Below are positions 44,290-56,339 of a stretch of DNA of 64,000 nucleotides, piece by piece. Position 1 is the stretch's first letter. Every line of letters starts with the position of its first letter. A program made the position numbers and the translations under genes. The notes beneath the pieces were generated by a model. That model was given only the letters and a program-made list of their open reading frames with translations. It did not search any database and was not told the origin of the DNA. This stretch comes from Amorphophallus konjac (Eukaryota; Streptophyta; Magnoliopsida; Alismatales; Araceae). The DNA is taken from assembly GCA_022559845.1 (NCBI GenBank), contig CM040120.1:308176740-308240739 (forward strand). The letters are read 5' to 3'.

Positions 44290-47106
44290 GCTGCCCCACC
44301 TTGGCGTCTGCTTTGCAAGGGAGCAGAGCAAACTGAAAAGTAGATGCCAAGGTGTGATGAGACACGCAATCAACATTACTTGATGAGAATGAAATCAAAA
44401 GCTCGAGATGAGGCAAATCTCGGGAGATCCAACGAAATCAACGATGTTTGGATAAAACGGGGAGTGTGCACGCGGTACACGAAGGAGATAAAAAGAATGA
44501 TCAACTTCCAGCGCGGTGGAAGTACCCCAGGTCACAAACCTGTAGGTTTCACCATTGGGGAGCGGTTACCAGCCAGTGGACGTGCTGCAGCCAAGGTGGA
44601 TCAAGGGAAAGGAGATAAAATAAGATGATAAAAATCCAAACAAGGAGCATTCGAGAAGATGACCCAAAACAGCGACAAAACGAACTGAAGACACAATTCA
44701 GCAATGAATATCTCATATCGAGAAAAATTCAGATCAATTCAACTCTCAAAGCCAGCTTATCAGAACGATTTTTTTTCAACAGTTGATTCAAATTCCTACA
44801 TGAATGCATGCTGGGTTTAAAGGGAAAATGAAAACAAATGAAAATATCATATAATCAAGGATAATATTGTTAAACTGCCCAGACTGGGTCAAGAAACCGA
44901 TTCTGCGAGCTGATACTAAGCCGAAGCCCGTTTATCCGCGCACCAACTCGCAAAAAGGGAACCATCGTCCCCGGTCTTGGACGGCTCGACGGCCTATCCG
45001 TATGACTAAGACTCCTCTGGAATCATCATTGTTTTTGATGAAGGGGAACTCAAATCCCAGATTTACCAAAGCCACAAGGTCCTTGATATAATCTAATAGC
45101 GTATTAACATATAGTAAAATGCATACAGGGAGATTGTGATAGCAATGGGCACATGGGGGAACTGAGAAATGAGGTGTCAGCACCGTGAGATTTGGATAAT
45201 GATGATGCCCAGTCGGCGGGACCATGAGCTTCTTATCCTGCGCTCAAAATTTCATTAGCCAAGATATAAAAGATATAACAAGCAATGAATAAGGCCTTTA
45301 AGCATAGCATAGCAAACATAGCCATGAATAACACATAGTAGGGCAAAGCATGGATAACATGAATAGCAAGGCATTGCAAAGCATCATTATTTGTTATGTT
45401 GTCATGAGGAGACAATCTGGCGAATCAAAATTGGAGCTGAATGATTGAAAATCAAGAAAATGCCTAATGGCAAATGATCAGGAAAATTAGCAGGAGTTGA
45501 TTGAATGATAATGAGATGAATAATCAAGATGATAACCGGGAGATGTAACAATCAAAATGCCCAGGGAGATATGAGGAATTGATAATCAAATGCCCAGCGG
45601 CAAGTCATGAAAAATGTCGGGAAGAATCAATGGATTGATAACAATGAGTGAAAGGGGACTCATCCCGTGCTCCTGGTCCTTGCAAAGTTTGTTGTTCCTG
45701 CAAAAGGCACCATCAGAAAATACAATGCAAAATTTTTGGAGTTTTAAAATATGCAAATTTTTATGAGTTTTGAAAGAGATATTCAAATTTTTATGAGTTT
45801 TGATCAATATGCAAATTTTTGTGGGTTTTGGAAAATATTCAAATTTTTATGAAGTTTTGAGAAAGGTATTCAAATTTTTATGGATTTTGGACAAGAAATA
45901 TTCAATTTTTTTGTTTGATTTTGGTTAGACATTGCTAAAGCAGCATCAAAGAGTGTTTTAAACCACTGGCTAGGGGTCCTTGTTCCTTCCCTTTTTGCTT
46001 AAAACTGCCCAAAGCTGGGCGTGCATTGCAAGGTGGCGCCCTATAACCGACCGTCTTTGATCAACGGTGCCCCTACCAAGGCCATACCCGAGAAACATTC
46101 AGTCTTGGAGGGAGAAGAGAAGAATAATTGGAGATAAGCTTTATGCAGGATGAGAGATATCAAGACTTGAATTCCTTCCAAGGTGTTAACCCTCAAAGAG
46201 GTAGTCTGTTGCGCCGGGGCTTTGTGCCTTTGATTTTTAGACCCTTGACATGCATACGACCAGGGTTTTTCCTGCGGGGACTTTGCCACTCTTGACATGC
46301 CATAATTCACAATTTTGAATTTATCGAAATTTTGACTTGATTTTCATAATAGCCCCTTTTGGCGAGATGTATATCATGAAACTCATATGAAAACTCATAT
46401 TAATTTTGGGTCAAGACTGCCCCTATTTGAGACTCCTCTCGTATTGGGATTACCAAGGTTGGTCATCTTATCCGTCAACCTCTTGCCCCTGCATGCGGCC
46501 GAGTGAAGAAGAGAAAAAGACTTTCAGATACACTCATGGCATGGCCAAAGTAGCAACGGTGTTTTAACCAAAGGAGCCGACTAAGGACGCCGTGAAGTGT
46601 GTGGAATGCCCAGCTAAGGGGTACTCTTAACAAGCGGGGAGAGAATGTAGAATTCCCAGCGCGGGTTCTTATTAACCAAAGGTGCTGCGAAAGAAAGTCT
46701 AAAGACTCTTTCTTTTTTCTTTTTTTTTTTAATGAGAATTCAAAAGTTTAAGATAAAGGTTTAAAACACCACTTTTGAATCTTGTTAAGAAGCACTTCAT
46801 TTTGAATATCATGCGTGAAGTAATGAGGAAATGATATCATAAAAATGCTTACTTACGCCAATATGTTACCTTGCAACCTTTGTAGAAGCAGCTGCTGCGA
46901 GAGGTTGATCATCATGGGATTTGTCCTCTTTGGCAGTCAAAAGGATTGGAAGCAAAGGATTTTGGGAGTGGCTTAACAAGAATGAGTGGTGCTCAAACCA
47001 GACTCAGACGAATGAGGAAAAAAGGAAAAGAGGCGAGGGCTAGAACTCCCTCACTAAGGTGCGGAGACCCTGATCACATGGAACAGTCTACAGAAGAAGC
47101 AGAGAA
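44290..47106 (-). other. Non-coding 3' half of element B, reverse
   Basis: Reverse-complement counterpart of the A segment 37604-40406, recognisable by GCTGCCCCACCTTGGC beside the LTR, the AATTTTTATGAGTTTTG AT-rich stretch (45730-45920) and matching blocks near 46040-46330. Indels and substitutions are common. No ORF is supported. Confidence 0.7.
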
Positions 47107-48960
47107 TTAGAAGGTGGAGTGAGGACTAAAGCCTCGGAAGCAGTGGGAGAAAGGGCAGATGCCCAAGGCAGTGGATGTGGAAGAAGTTGGGTCGGACCCA
47201 TGATCAGGAGGAATCAGATGAAGAAATTGATAGATGGAAAGAGGCGGATCCGGAGGGTCCGGAGGCAGAGGAGGATCGTGAGAGGAGAAATCATCCGGAG
47301 GCTCCGGAGGGATAACGAAAGAAGGGACGCGATGCCCTCGGAAGAAATAAAGAAAAAGATGATGAAAAAGGAGGAAGAAAATGAAGGATGTGATATCCCG
47401 GAGGAGCAGAAAGATGAATCGGAAGAAAGATGGATGGTCCGGAGGTTCTGGAGGAATGAGATGGAAAGGGGCGTGATGCCCGAGGGGAGAGTCCGGAGGT
47501 TCCGGAGGAAGAATATAGAAAGGGGCGCGATGCCCGAGGGGAAAGTCCGGAGGTTCCGGAGGAAGAATATAGAAAGGGGCGCGATGCCCGAGGGGAATGT
47601 CCGGAGGTTCCGGAGGAATAACCGAGAAAGGGGCGCGATGCCCTGAAAGGACAAGGGAAGAATCCGGAGGCTCCGGAGGAATGAGATGGAAAGGGGCGTC
47701 ATGCCCTAGGAAAAGACGGAGACAATTAGGTGGAGAATCCGGAGGTTCCGGAGGGAGAATATAGAAAGGGGCGCGATGCCCGAGGGGAAAGTCCGGAGGT
47801 TCCGGAGGAATAGAATCAGAAAAGGCATGAGAATCCGGAGGTTCCGGAGGAATAAGAGAATGTAAAGGGGCGTCGTGCCCGAGGAAAAGGTCCGGAGGAA
47901 TAGAAAGAATAAAGTGGAAAGGGGCGTTGTGCCCCGGGAAAAAGTGGAGAAAATTAAGTGGAGAATCCGGAGGTTCCGGAGGAATGAGATGGAAAAGGGC
48001 GTCATGCCCGATTAAAGCGGATGAAGATGAACAAGATGAGAATTGCGGAATGTCCGGCGGTGCCGGAAGACGGGGGAGATACGGGTTTGGAAACCCGGGG
48101 ATTAGGAGGTGCAAATGCCTGCAAAATGATGGATGTGATGAATGCAATGAATGCGTGAATGCAAGGAGATGCAAAGAAGATGAATGATGTGAAGGGTGAG
48201 AGGATGAGATCCTCCTCCTAACCCTGGGAATGGCCCATGAAGGAAAAGTGATAGACATGGATGAATAGAAAGTGGAACAAATAAGGGATGGCTCCTTAGC
48301 ATTAAGATAACTGCCCCTCCACGGCAGTGAAAGAATACAGCCAATTGGCTCAATAAAAGAAGCTTCAATAAGTGGCAACCCCCTTTGAAGGCAAAGATCA
48401 ACAATGTGAGGGAGTTGGAGAGTTGGAACGGGGAGCGTCGTGTTGCCCATTGAATGTGGTATATATGGAAAGTTGAGCAAAATGGGCACTCGCCCCTTGT
48501 AAGGAGTAATGAATTCGGAATTCGGAAATTGGAACAAGGGGTGCCCTGCCCGACCCTTAAACGGCTTCAATGCCCGGCATGGCGGCGACTTGACTTCTTC
48601 GGCCGTGATTGGCACAATAACCCGGATTGGCATCCGGCAAATGAATTCTTGCATCTCGAATGGCACGGCCGTGGCCAAAGTTTTCTTGCCCGGCTCTTGC
48701 TTATCCTTGGCGCAAGTAGCTGCAGAAGCACGCCCTTTCCGAGTAACAAAGGGAGGTGAGGCGGAGGCGGAAGGCTCCGTGGATGGTGGAGTTATAATGG
48801 AAAGTGTTGGCAAATGGGTGAATGAGGGCGGAGGTTCAAACACGTCGAGCTTCTCCCCTTGCTCGGAAGCAGTCGGGATGGGCTCGGGTGCAAAAAGGGG
48901 TGGATCCTGCTCAGGATTAGCCATGGGTAAGGGTAAAGGGTTCAATGGTGAAATAGGCAA
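47107..48960 (-). CDS. Proline-rich ORF of element B, truncated
   Basis: A 617-codon minus-strand frame equivalent to about residue 428 to the end of the A protein. Shared blocks include PLPMANPEQDPPLFA, RMPIR.IVP, GHPLF, PYKGR.PILLN, PHSMGN, LPWRGSYLNAK and the C-terminal FSHCFRGFSPHS. The PPEPPD...LGHxAPF array is longer than in A. Upstream coding continues in another frame (about 49062-49289), so the frame is shifted there, and everything 5' of the A-equivalent of about 35430 is missing. Plus-strand frames over the repeat (47119-47646) are by-products. Function unknown. Confidence 0.55.
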   Translation of the reverse strand: MPISPLNPLPLPMANPEQDPPLFAPEPIPTASEQGEKLDVFEPPPSFTHLPTLSIITPPSTEPSASASPPFVTRKGRASAATCAKDKQEPGKKTLATAVPFEMQEFICRMPIRVIVPITAEEVKSPPCRALKPFKGRAGHPLFQFPNSEFITPYKGRVPILLNFPYIPHSMGNTTLPVPTLQLPHIVDLCLQRGLPLIEASFIEPIGCILSLPWRGSYLNAKEPSLICSTFYSSMSITFPSWAIPRVRRRISSSHPSHHSSSLHLLAFTHSLHSSHPSFCRHLHLLIPGFPNPYLPRLPAPPDIPQFSSCSSSSALIGHDALFHLIPPEPPDSPLNFLHFFPGHNAPFHFILSIPPDLFLGHDAPLHSLIPPEPPDSHAFSDSIPPEPPDFPLGHRAPFYILPPEPPDSPPNCLRLFLGHDAPFHLIPPEPPDSSLVLSGHRAPFSVIPPEPPDIPLGHRAPFYILPPEPPDFPLGHRAPFYILPPEPPDSPLGHHAPFHLIPPEPPDHPSFFRFIFLLLRDITSFIFFLLFHHLFLYFFRGHRVPSFVIPPEPPDDFSSHDPPLPPDPPDPPLSIYQFLHLIPPDHGSDPTSSTSTALGICPFSHCFRGFSPHSTF

Positions 48961-49339
48961 AGTGGGTTTTAAAGGGATAATGGAAGGTCGAGGTGGAGGT
49001 AATGGGAGGTTAATTGGGGAAGGTTCAACGGTGGGCTCAATGGAGGCCGATGGTATGGAGGTTAAGGGTTTAATGGGCGGAGGTTTGATGGAAGACTCAG
49101 GGGAGGTTGATGGTGTGAAGTTTGATGGTATAACTGGTGGAGGTGTAATGTAAGCAGCGTCAGGGATAGGAGGAGACTCACAATGTGCCGGTGTGGGCGA
49201 TTGGAATATCGACCCATCGTCGTAACACCAACTGGTCTCATAAACAGGGGTTGAATTAGGAGTGGTTTCCTCCTGAGCAGGGGGTTCATCGAATGAAAAT
49301 GGGGAAAGCGGAAAGTTAAGGAAACTCGGAAGGCCTAAT
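48961..49339 (-). pseudogene. Upstream fragment of the B ORF, out of frame
   Basis: Minus-strand sequence matches the A coding region at about 35430-35880 (for example the region encoding SWCYDDGS), but not as one frame with 47107-48960. It ends abruptly at the junction with A sequence at about 49339. Confidence 0.6.
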
Positions 49340-49460
49340 TTTTCAGTTCGCTCTCACTTCATTCCATTCCATTCCATTCCATTCCATGTTGCTTCACTTC
49401 ATTCTATTCTATTTCATTCCGTGTCACTCCCTTGCAAAGCAGATGCCAAGGCGGGGCAGC
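49340..49460 (+). other. Duplicate of the last 121 bases of internal A
   Basis: It matches 40286-40406, including the (CATTC)n run and the polypurine-like end, and joins directly to LTR-A3. The B sequence on its left is in reverse orientation. The junction shows only a short T run in common. Confidence 0.9.
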
Positions 49461-51372
49461 TGTAGACACACTAAAATTGACATCATTTTGAGCATATCTC
49501 CTATCGCACTGTGATGCCCCATTTGACCCTCAAATCGACTTATTTGAGTGATTTTCCTCCTTTTTATTGAATATCCAACTTCCCCAAGCTTTCCACATGT
49601 TTTTCCATTTTTCTCCAATTTTTTCTGAGCCATTTCTCCATTTTTTCGGGCCTTAAATCAAATGGGGGAAGGGACCCGGGCGTCATTTAAGTAACGCCCC
49701 GTCAGGGGGCATCATTTCTTTAATTAGCGACCGTCTGTTCGGTCGTCAATTCTTGTTCAATTCCGAACTCCAGAAGCACCCCTTCCTTTCCTCACTTACA
49801 CTCCTTTTTCACTTGGGAAAGAGTTCCTATGGCTTCCTAATATTGAAAGGACACTTGGAGGAAGGATCCCCCTTTCCATCCTACCAAAACTAAGTTTTCT
49901 AATTTTTTATGGAATTAATTCCGAATTTCCCTTCTTTCCTCACTTACACTCCTTTTTCCACTTGGGAAAGGGTTCCTATGACTTTCCAAGGTTGAAGGGA
50001 CACTTGCCTAATACTTATCTCTTCCAAATTCCAACTAAAACATGTTTTCTTATTTTCTCTTGATTTAATTCCGAATTTCACTTCCTTTCCTCATTTAATC
50101 TCTTTTTCCACTTGGGAAAGGGTTCCTATGACTTTCTAAGGTTGAAGGGACACTTGCCTAAGGTTTATCTCTTCCAAATCCAACTAAAACATGTTTTCTT
50201 ATTTTCTCTTGGATTTAATTCCGAATTTCACTTCCTTTCCTCATTTAATCTCTTTTTCCACTTGGGAAAGGGTTCCTATGACTTTCCAAGGTTGAAGGGA
50301 CACTTGCCTAATGTTTATCTCTTCCAAATTCCAACTAAAACATGTTTTCTTATTTTCTCTTGATTTAATTCCGAATTTCACTTCCTTTCCTCATTTAATC
50401 TCTTTTTCCACTTAGGAAAGGGTTCCTATGACTTTCCAAGGTTGAAGGGACACTTGCCTAATGTTTATCTCATTCCAAATCCCACTAAAACATGTTTTCC
50501 TAATTTCCCTTGGAATTAATTTCAAATTTCAACCCTATAAATAGGACTCCTCTCTCCCTTGTGTTAAGAGATCAAGATCAATTCAAGGGGAGGTGCTGCC
50601 GGACCAAAGGCTCAAGGAGGAAGACTCCCATGCACCTAAAAGCTTCATCCACGGAGTTCTTCTTCCTCTATTGAAGATTTGAAACCTCTACATCCACAGA
50701 GTTCTTCTTCCTCTATTGAAGATTTGGAGCCTCTACATCCATGGAATTCTACATCCTCTTCTTCCTCTATTGAAGATCTTGAAGCCAATTGGAGAAACCA
50801 CTAAGCTTTCCCCCTCCTATCTCTTATTTTTCTTTAGTTAATTGCATGCATCATTATTCCATCTCTTCCATTTATTTCTTTTTATCTCCATGTTGAGATC
50901 TCCTTAGTGCAACACTTGCACACCTCCCTATTTGCATATCATTCATCATATCTCCCATACCCTTTTGCATAGGGGTTTAAAGGCCAAACACCAATAAGGT
51001 GTGTTCATATCCATGCTTTCTATGTCCATATTTACATTTGGATTTGATGCTACACATCTTGGTTTCTAATCCATGTTTGTTTATTGGTGTTTGTTAATTT
51101 TGCAAGGGTAATCAATCAAGGAAAACTCTCTTCATCGGCCGGCCGATAGAAAGAGAAGGTGCACTCACAATCTCCCCCACATTTAAGGTATTTATATCGC
51201 GATCCCTCCATTGATTATTTGTTATATCCTTTGAGGCTCTCGCGTCTCTGGCGATCACATTCCCCTTAGCATCCTCGCATGCTCCCCTTTTCTCCCTCTT
51301 TTCCCATTCTTCTTCTATTCATTTTTCCTTTTTCCCTTTTAATTGTTCTAAGTAGATTTCTTAGAATCTACA
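49461..51372 (+). repeat. LTR-A3 (1912 bp)
   Basis: The right border of the composite, followed by the duplication GGTAT. It differs from A1 and A2 at several sites (e.g. CTCACTTACACTCC near 49940 where A1/A2 have CTCATTTAACCTCC; CTCCAATTTTTTC for CTCCAGTTTTTTC), so A1 and A2 are closer to each other than to A3. Confidence 0.92.
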
Positions 51373-51377
51373 GGTAT
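51373..51377 (+). repeat. Target-site duplication GGTAT (right)
   Basis: Second copy of the 5-bp target of the composite insertion. Confidence 0.95.
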
Positions 51378-51686
51378 GGCAATTGGACACCTAGGAACCA
51401 ACATTTCTTCAGCCAGCCCAAAGATTACTATGGCCAAAGTTTCGTGAATACACCCTGGCCAAGGCACTGGCACAGAAGTAACAACACTGTCAATAATCAT
51501 GCTGGTACAAACAAGAAGAAAAACAACAAAAAGAAGAGGAATAATAATGGAAAGAAATCTGAAAAATCCACTGAACAGAATTCTTTTAAACAAATGTGGA
51601 TTCCTAAAAGCTTGCTTTCATGTTTTAACTGCATTTCATCTGCTCAGGAGCCCAATCAGACTTGGGTTCCAAAATTCTCTACTTGA
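51378..51686 (+). pseudogene. gag of S2 copy 1, 3' portion
   Basis: Continues gag after the insertion: a Lys/Asn-rich basic stretch and the QTWVPK motif, ending at TGA 51684-51686. Copy 2 has the same end at 61410-61412. The next codons are in frame with pol. Confidence 0.8.
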
Positions 51687-54600
51687 TTGTGTGTGCAGGC
51701 ATGCCTGGCAGCCAAGAACAATCTGTGGTACTTGGATAGTGGCTGCTCCAGGCATATGACAGGAGATAAGGCCAAGTTCTGCATGCTGACAGAGAAACAT
51801 GGAGGCCTTGTCACCTTTGGTAACAACACAAAGGGTAAGATTGTCGGGACAGGTAAGGTAGGTAAGTGTACTACCTGTTGCATTGAAGATGTCATGCTGG
51901 TTGAAGGTTTAGCATATAATTTACTTAGTATCAGCCAGCTATGTGATAAAAGATATAAAGTTCTTTTTGACTCTCAATGCTGTAAAGTTTTTGAACCTGA
52001 TTCCAAAATTGTTAAATTTTCTGGTAAAAGAATAAATAATACTTACATGATAGACTTATATGATATACAACATTCTAACCTATGCCTTACTGCTAGCAGA
52101 GAGGACTTAGCATTCTTATGGCATCGTAGGTTAGGCCATGCTAGTTACACAGTATTGCATAAATTGAATAAGCACAGCATGGTTAGAGTACTTCCTGAAG
52201 TTTCTTTTAAGAAAGAAAATAAACTCTGTGATGCATGTTCTCAGTCCAAGTTAACTAGGAAGTCATTCAAATCTAGAACAGAAAATCTATCTCTAAACCC
52301 TATGAGCTGATACACATGGACCTTTTTGGGCCAACCAGGTCTGTCAGCTTATCAGGGAGGAAGTATGGGTTTGTCATGGTAGATGACTTCTCTAGGTACA
52401 CTTGGGTATATTTCTTATCACATAAAAGTGATGCATTCACAGAATTTCAGGAGTTCTGTCTTAAAATAAACCAGAAAATTAAAATATTTTAACTAATCAT
52501 GGAGGTGAGTTTGAAAACTCACAGTTTGATGATTTCTGCAGGACAAATGGAATTCATCACAAGTTCTCTTCACCAAGAACACCCGAGCAGAATGGAGTTG
52601 TGGAGAGGAGAAACAGAACCCTAGTGGAGATGGGTCGAACACTCTTGGTTGAAGGTGGTCTGCCAAGGAAGTTCTGGGCTGAAGCTGTAAATACTGCATG
52701 TTATGTAATTAACAGAGCTATGGTAAGACCTTCTACCCAGAAAACACCTTATGAGATCATAAAGGGTAAGAAACCTTCAATTGCTCATTTCAAGGTTTTT
52801 GGTTGCAAATGTTTTATTCACATAAATGATAAAAGAGACCTTGGTAAATTTGAACCTAAAGGTGAACCAGGAATTTTTCTTGGTTATTCTGAAAACACCC
52901 GGGCATATAGAGTGTATAATTTGAATTCCAAATCTGTTGAAGAATCTCCACATATTATCTTTGATGAATCTTTGGTAAAGACTAATGATGGTCAATATAG
53001 GAATGAAGACAATGGTGATATTCTGAAAGAAGGGAACCCTGCAGACAAATCCGAAGATGAGGAAGAAAATGAAGAGCTTAATGGAGAAGAGCCTACAGGT
53101 CAGAGGGAGGTAAGTGAAAATCATGATGATCCAATTGTCAACATTAGATATCTAAAAGATCATCCTGTAGATAATGTGATTGGCAATTTGCATGACCCTC
53201 TTAGGACTAGAGGCCATTTAAGAATTCAAAATGAATTGAATGCATATGCTTTTGTTTCACATGTAGAACCCAAGTCCATTGACTGTGCTCTCAAGGATGT
53301 GCATTGGATTAATGCCATGCATGAGGAGCTCAATCAATTTGACAGGAATAAGGTGTGGCACTTGGTCCCACCTCCTGATCATGAGACAGTCATAGGGACT
53401 AAATGGGTCTTCAGGAATAAAACTGATGAATCAGGGAATGTGATTAAGAATAAGGCCAGACTTGTAGCTCAGGGGTATAATCAGAATTTGGAATAGACTT
53501 TGAAGAGTCTTTTGCCCCTGTAGCCAGGTTAGAAGCAATCAGAATTTTATTCGCTTATGCATGTTCCCTAGGAATAAATCTTCAGCAGATGGATGTAAAA
53601 TCTGCTTTTCTGAATGGGAAATCAGTGAGGATGTCTATGTGAGGCAGCCTCCTGGCTTTGAATGTTTAGACTTCCCCAATCATGTTTATAAACTTCGTAA
53701 AGCTCTCTACTGTCTTAAGCAAGCTCCTAGAGCTTGGTATGACAGGTTGAGCAAATTCCTCACAGATAAGAACTTCACAAGAGGTGTAGTTGATCAAACC
53801 TTGTTCACTAAGGTAAGTCATTCAGATATTCGTATTATTCAAATTTATGTGGATGACATTATTTTTGGGTCAACTAACCCTAAACTGTGTGAGGAGTTTT
53901 CTCAGATTATGACTAATGAGTTTGAAATGAGCTCAATGGGCGAGCTCAAATTATTTCTTGGACTGCAGGTGACACAGTCAAAAGATGGAACCTTCATCTC
54001 TCAGTCCAAGTACATAAGGAATTTACTAAAGAAATACAAGATGGACAACCTCAAAGAAATAGCTGCTCCAATGGGTACCTCGACCAGCTTAGATGAAGAT
54101 CCTCAAGGTAAACCAGTGGACCAAAAGCTATATAGAGGTATGATCGGATCCCTTTATATCTTACAGCATCTAGGCCTGATATTCAGTTTGCAGTGTGTTT
54201 ATGCTCTAGATTTCAGGCTAGTCCTAAAGAGTCACATCTTAAATCTGTGAAAAGGATTTTTAGGTATCTACTAGGCACCCAAGAGCTTGGTCTTTGGTAT
54301 CCTGCCAAGTGTGAGTTAGAACTTCTAGCCTACACTGATGCAGACTATGCTGGGTGTCGAGTAGAGAGAAAGAGCACTAGTGGCTACTGTCAATTCCTTG
54401 GTGGCTGTCTAGTAACTTGGTCATCTAAGAAGCAACACACTGTAGCTTTGTCCACAGCTGAAGCTGAATACGTTGCAGCTGGTAACTGTGCAGCCCAAGT
54501 ACTTTGGATCAAGCACCAACTGGCTGATGATCAAATAAAACTGGAATGTATTCCAATTTTGTATGATAATACTAGTGGCATATGTTTAGCTAAAAATCCT

Positions 54601-54786
54601 ATTCATCATTCTAGGACTAAGCACATAGAGATCAAACACCATTTTCTTAAAGATGTTTTTAATAAAAAGGAAATTGAACTGAATTTCATTGAAACTGAAA
54701 AACAAATTGCTGATATCTTTACTAAGCCACTAGGGAATGAAAGGTTCAAATTTCTTAGAAGAGAACTTGGCTTGTGTAAATTTTAG
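51687..54786 (+). pseudogene. pol of S2 copy 1, several frameshifts
   Basis: Protease [14 protein letters not shown] is intact. Integrase has the HHCC region and the DDE frame, but the second catalytic Asp is Asn (AAT 52495-52497; GAT in copy 2). RT has WVFRNK and YVDD (about 53850); RNase H has YTDADYAG, RKSTSGYCQF and ADIFTKPL, ending at TAG 54784-54786. Against copy 2, single-base deletions lie near 52290, 52480, 53485, 53617 and 54152, each shifting the frame. The Gly of the YGLKQAP motif is Cys. PR-INT-RT-RNaseH order is copia. Could partly be uncorrected long-read errors rather than decay. Confidence 0.9.
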
Positions 54787-56339
54787 CATGATGAATAGAA
54801 TTCAGTTGGTTTGAATATCTCATTTTAAACTTGTTTGTCTGAATAAAATTTTGTGGCAGTTGAATAATGGATCAAACCTTGCATGCATTACATTCACATT
54901 CTTCATGACATATTCATTGCATAACATGCATATCATAACTACATGCATATAGACAGAGGGAGTGTTGTATGTAATTCAGAGAGGGTATCAACTTCATTGC
55001 AACTCAAATTCTTGTCTCTCGTGAATTCATTCATTCCTTGACCCTGATGAGTTGAGTCTGACAATATGGCAATCTGTTAGTCAGTTCTAATTCTTAAGCA
55101 ATAGAAAACAGACTTCTTCCTTTATAAGAATTTTAATTACTTAAAGACTGACTTAATGGTTTAAATTTTCTAATCTTTAGAGTTTAAAGATTGCAATCAG
55201 AAAATAAGAATGCTGATAATTGATAAAGCTCTCAACCCCTATTTCATTACATGTCAGACAAAGTTAACTGTATCTGAAATCTGAAAACTCACTTGAAATC
55301 CTGTTAGAGAAGGCTAAGTATGTGTATTGTCCTTAAACAAGTTATTCTGAAACAAATAAAGGACACCTAAGAAAATGTTGAAAATCTTGAAAAATATTTG
55401 AAAAATAATGTTGGCAGAGCAATGACTGATAAAGCATTGAGAAACTGAGTGATCCATCAAAGAAATGGACAATACTTAAGTCATGAGGTGTATCAGTTAT
55501 CTCTGTATAAATGATCAAAACAGTAAGGTGGTTTCACTGAGTACCTGGGGGTAACTGGCGTCTGATAAACGTGTACCCTCACACAAAAAGGTGTAAATCA
55601 GCTTTATTGAAATTGATCATAGGCAGAATGGTTATTATGTTGAGTATCTAGGGGTACTGGCATCTGATAAACGTGTACCCTTACGCAAAAAGACAAATGA
55701 TACCTGAATGCCCTTAATGAAATAAAATTGAAAATGCTGCTCCTTCAAAAGAAAATTCAGATATGTCAAACTGTTTAATTTCAATACATGACCTGGTATC
55801 TCCTAACAATTTTTACTGAGTCTAAGAAAGTAAGATATTTTTGAAACTGAATCTCGCATGCTCAAATGTGATTCTGGTTTATTGCTATTATCATGCACAG
55901 AAAACTTATCCAATGATTGTAGTGCATGAACTCTAAATTCTATAACCTTTAAACCAGAACTCTATCTGAAAGTAGTTTCTAAATTCATATGACTGAAGAT
56001 GATTTAGAATGCTTATTCCTAAACTACTTGTTCTGAATGCCAGTCAGATGATTTCTCTTGTTCCTTCCCTTGTAATTTCTTTCCCTCCTCTTTGTTGATG
56101 GCAAAGGGGGAGAATATACTGTCTGTTTGACGAATTCCAGGGGGAGTGTATGCATCATGTTATGGCAAAGGGGGAGATCTTGTGAGTAGGGAGTTAGTTT
56201 TCATTTCTTAGCATGCATTCATAGCATCTGCATGACAAATCTGACTAACAAATCATGTCTTTCATCAAAAATACATCTGTATGACAGGATGCTGCTATTC
56301 TATATGATAGGGTGTTGCCATCATCAAAAAGGGGGAGAT
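54787..56339 (+). other. S2 post-pol non-coding region with repeated polypurine tracts
   Basis: No ORF. A 52-base block with CTGATAAACGTGTACCCT occurs twice (55539-55590 and 55642-55693), 103 bases apart. GGCAAAGGGGGAGA occurs at 56100-56113 and 56164-56177, CCAGGGGGAGTG near 56138, and the final tract CAAAAAGGGGGAGA (56325-56338) abuts the LTR. Multiple polypurine tracts before the 3' LTR are a known Sirevirus feature. No env-like gene is seen. Confidence 0.75.

Larger units (their letters stand above)
31905..51372. mobile_element. Composite pol-less LTR element (A plus inverted B)
   Basis: Order: LTR-A1 (31905-33815), internal A (33816-40406), LTR-A2 (40407-42317), A primer site and leader stub (42318-42395), B primer site and LTR in reverse (42396-44289), B internal in reverse (44290-49339), the last 121 bases of internal A again (49340-49460), LTR-A3 (49461-51372). 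One 5-bp duplication flanks the whole 19.5 kb. No gag, protease, integrase or reverse transcriptase motif was found in either internal region, so both A and B are LARD-like non-autonomous elements carrying an unknown proline-rich ORF. Lineage is probably Ty3/gypsy from the 5-bp duplication, TG...CA LTRs and non-Met primer site, but this is inference. Confidence 0.85.
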
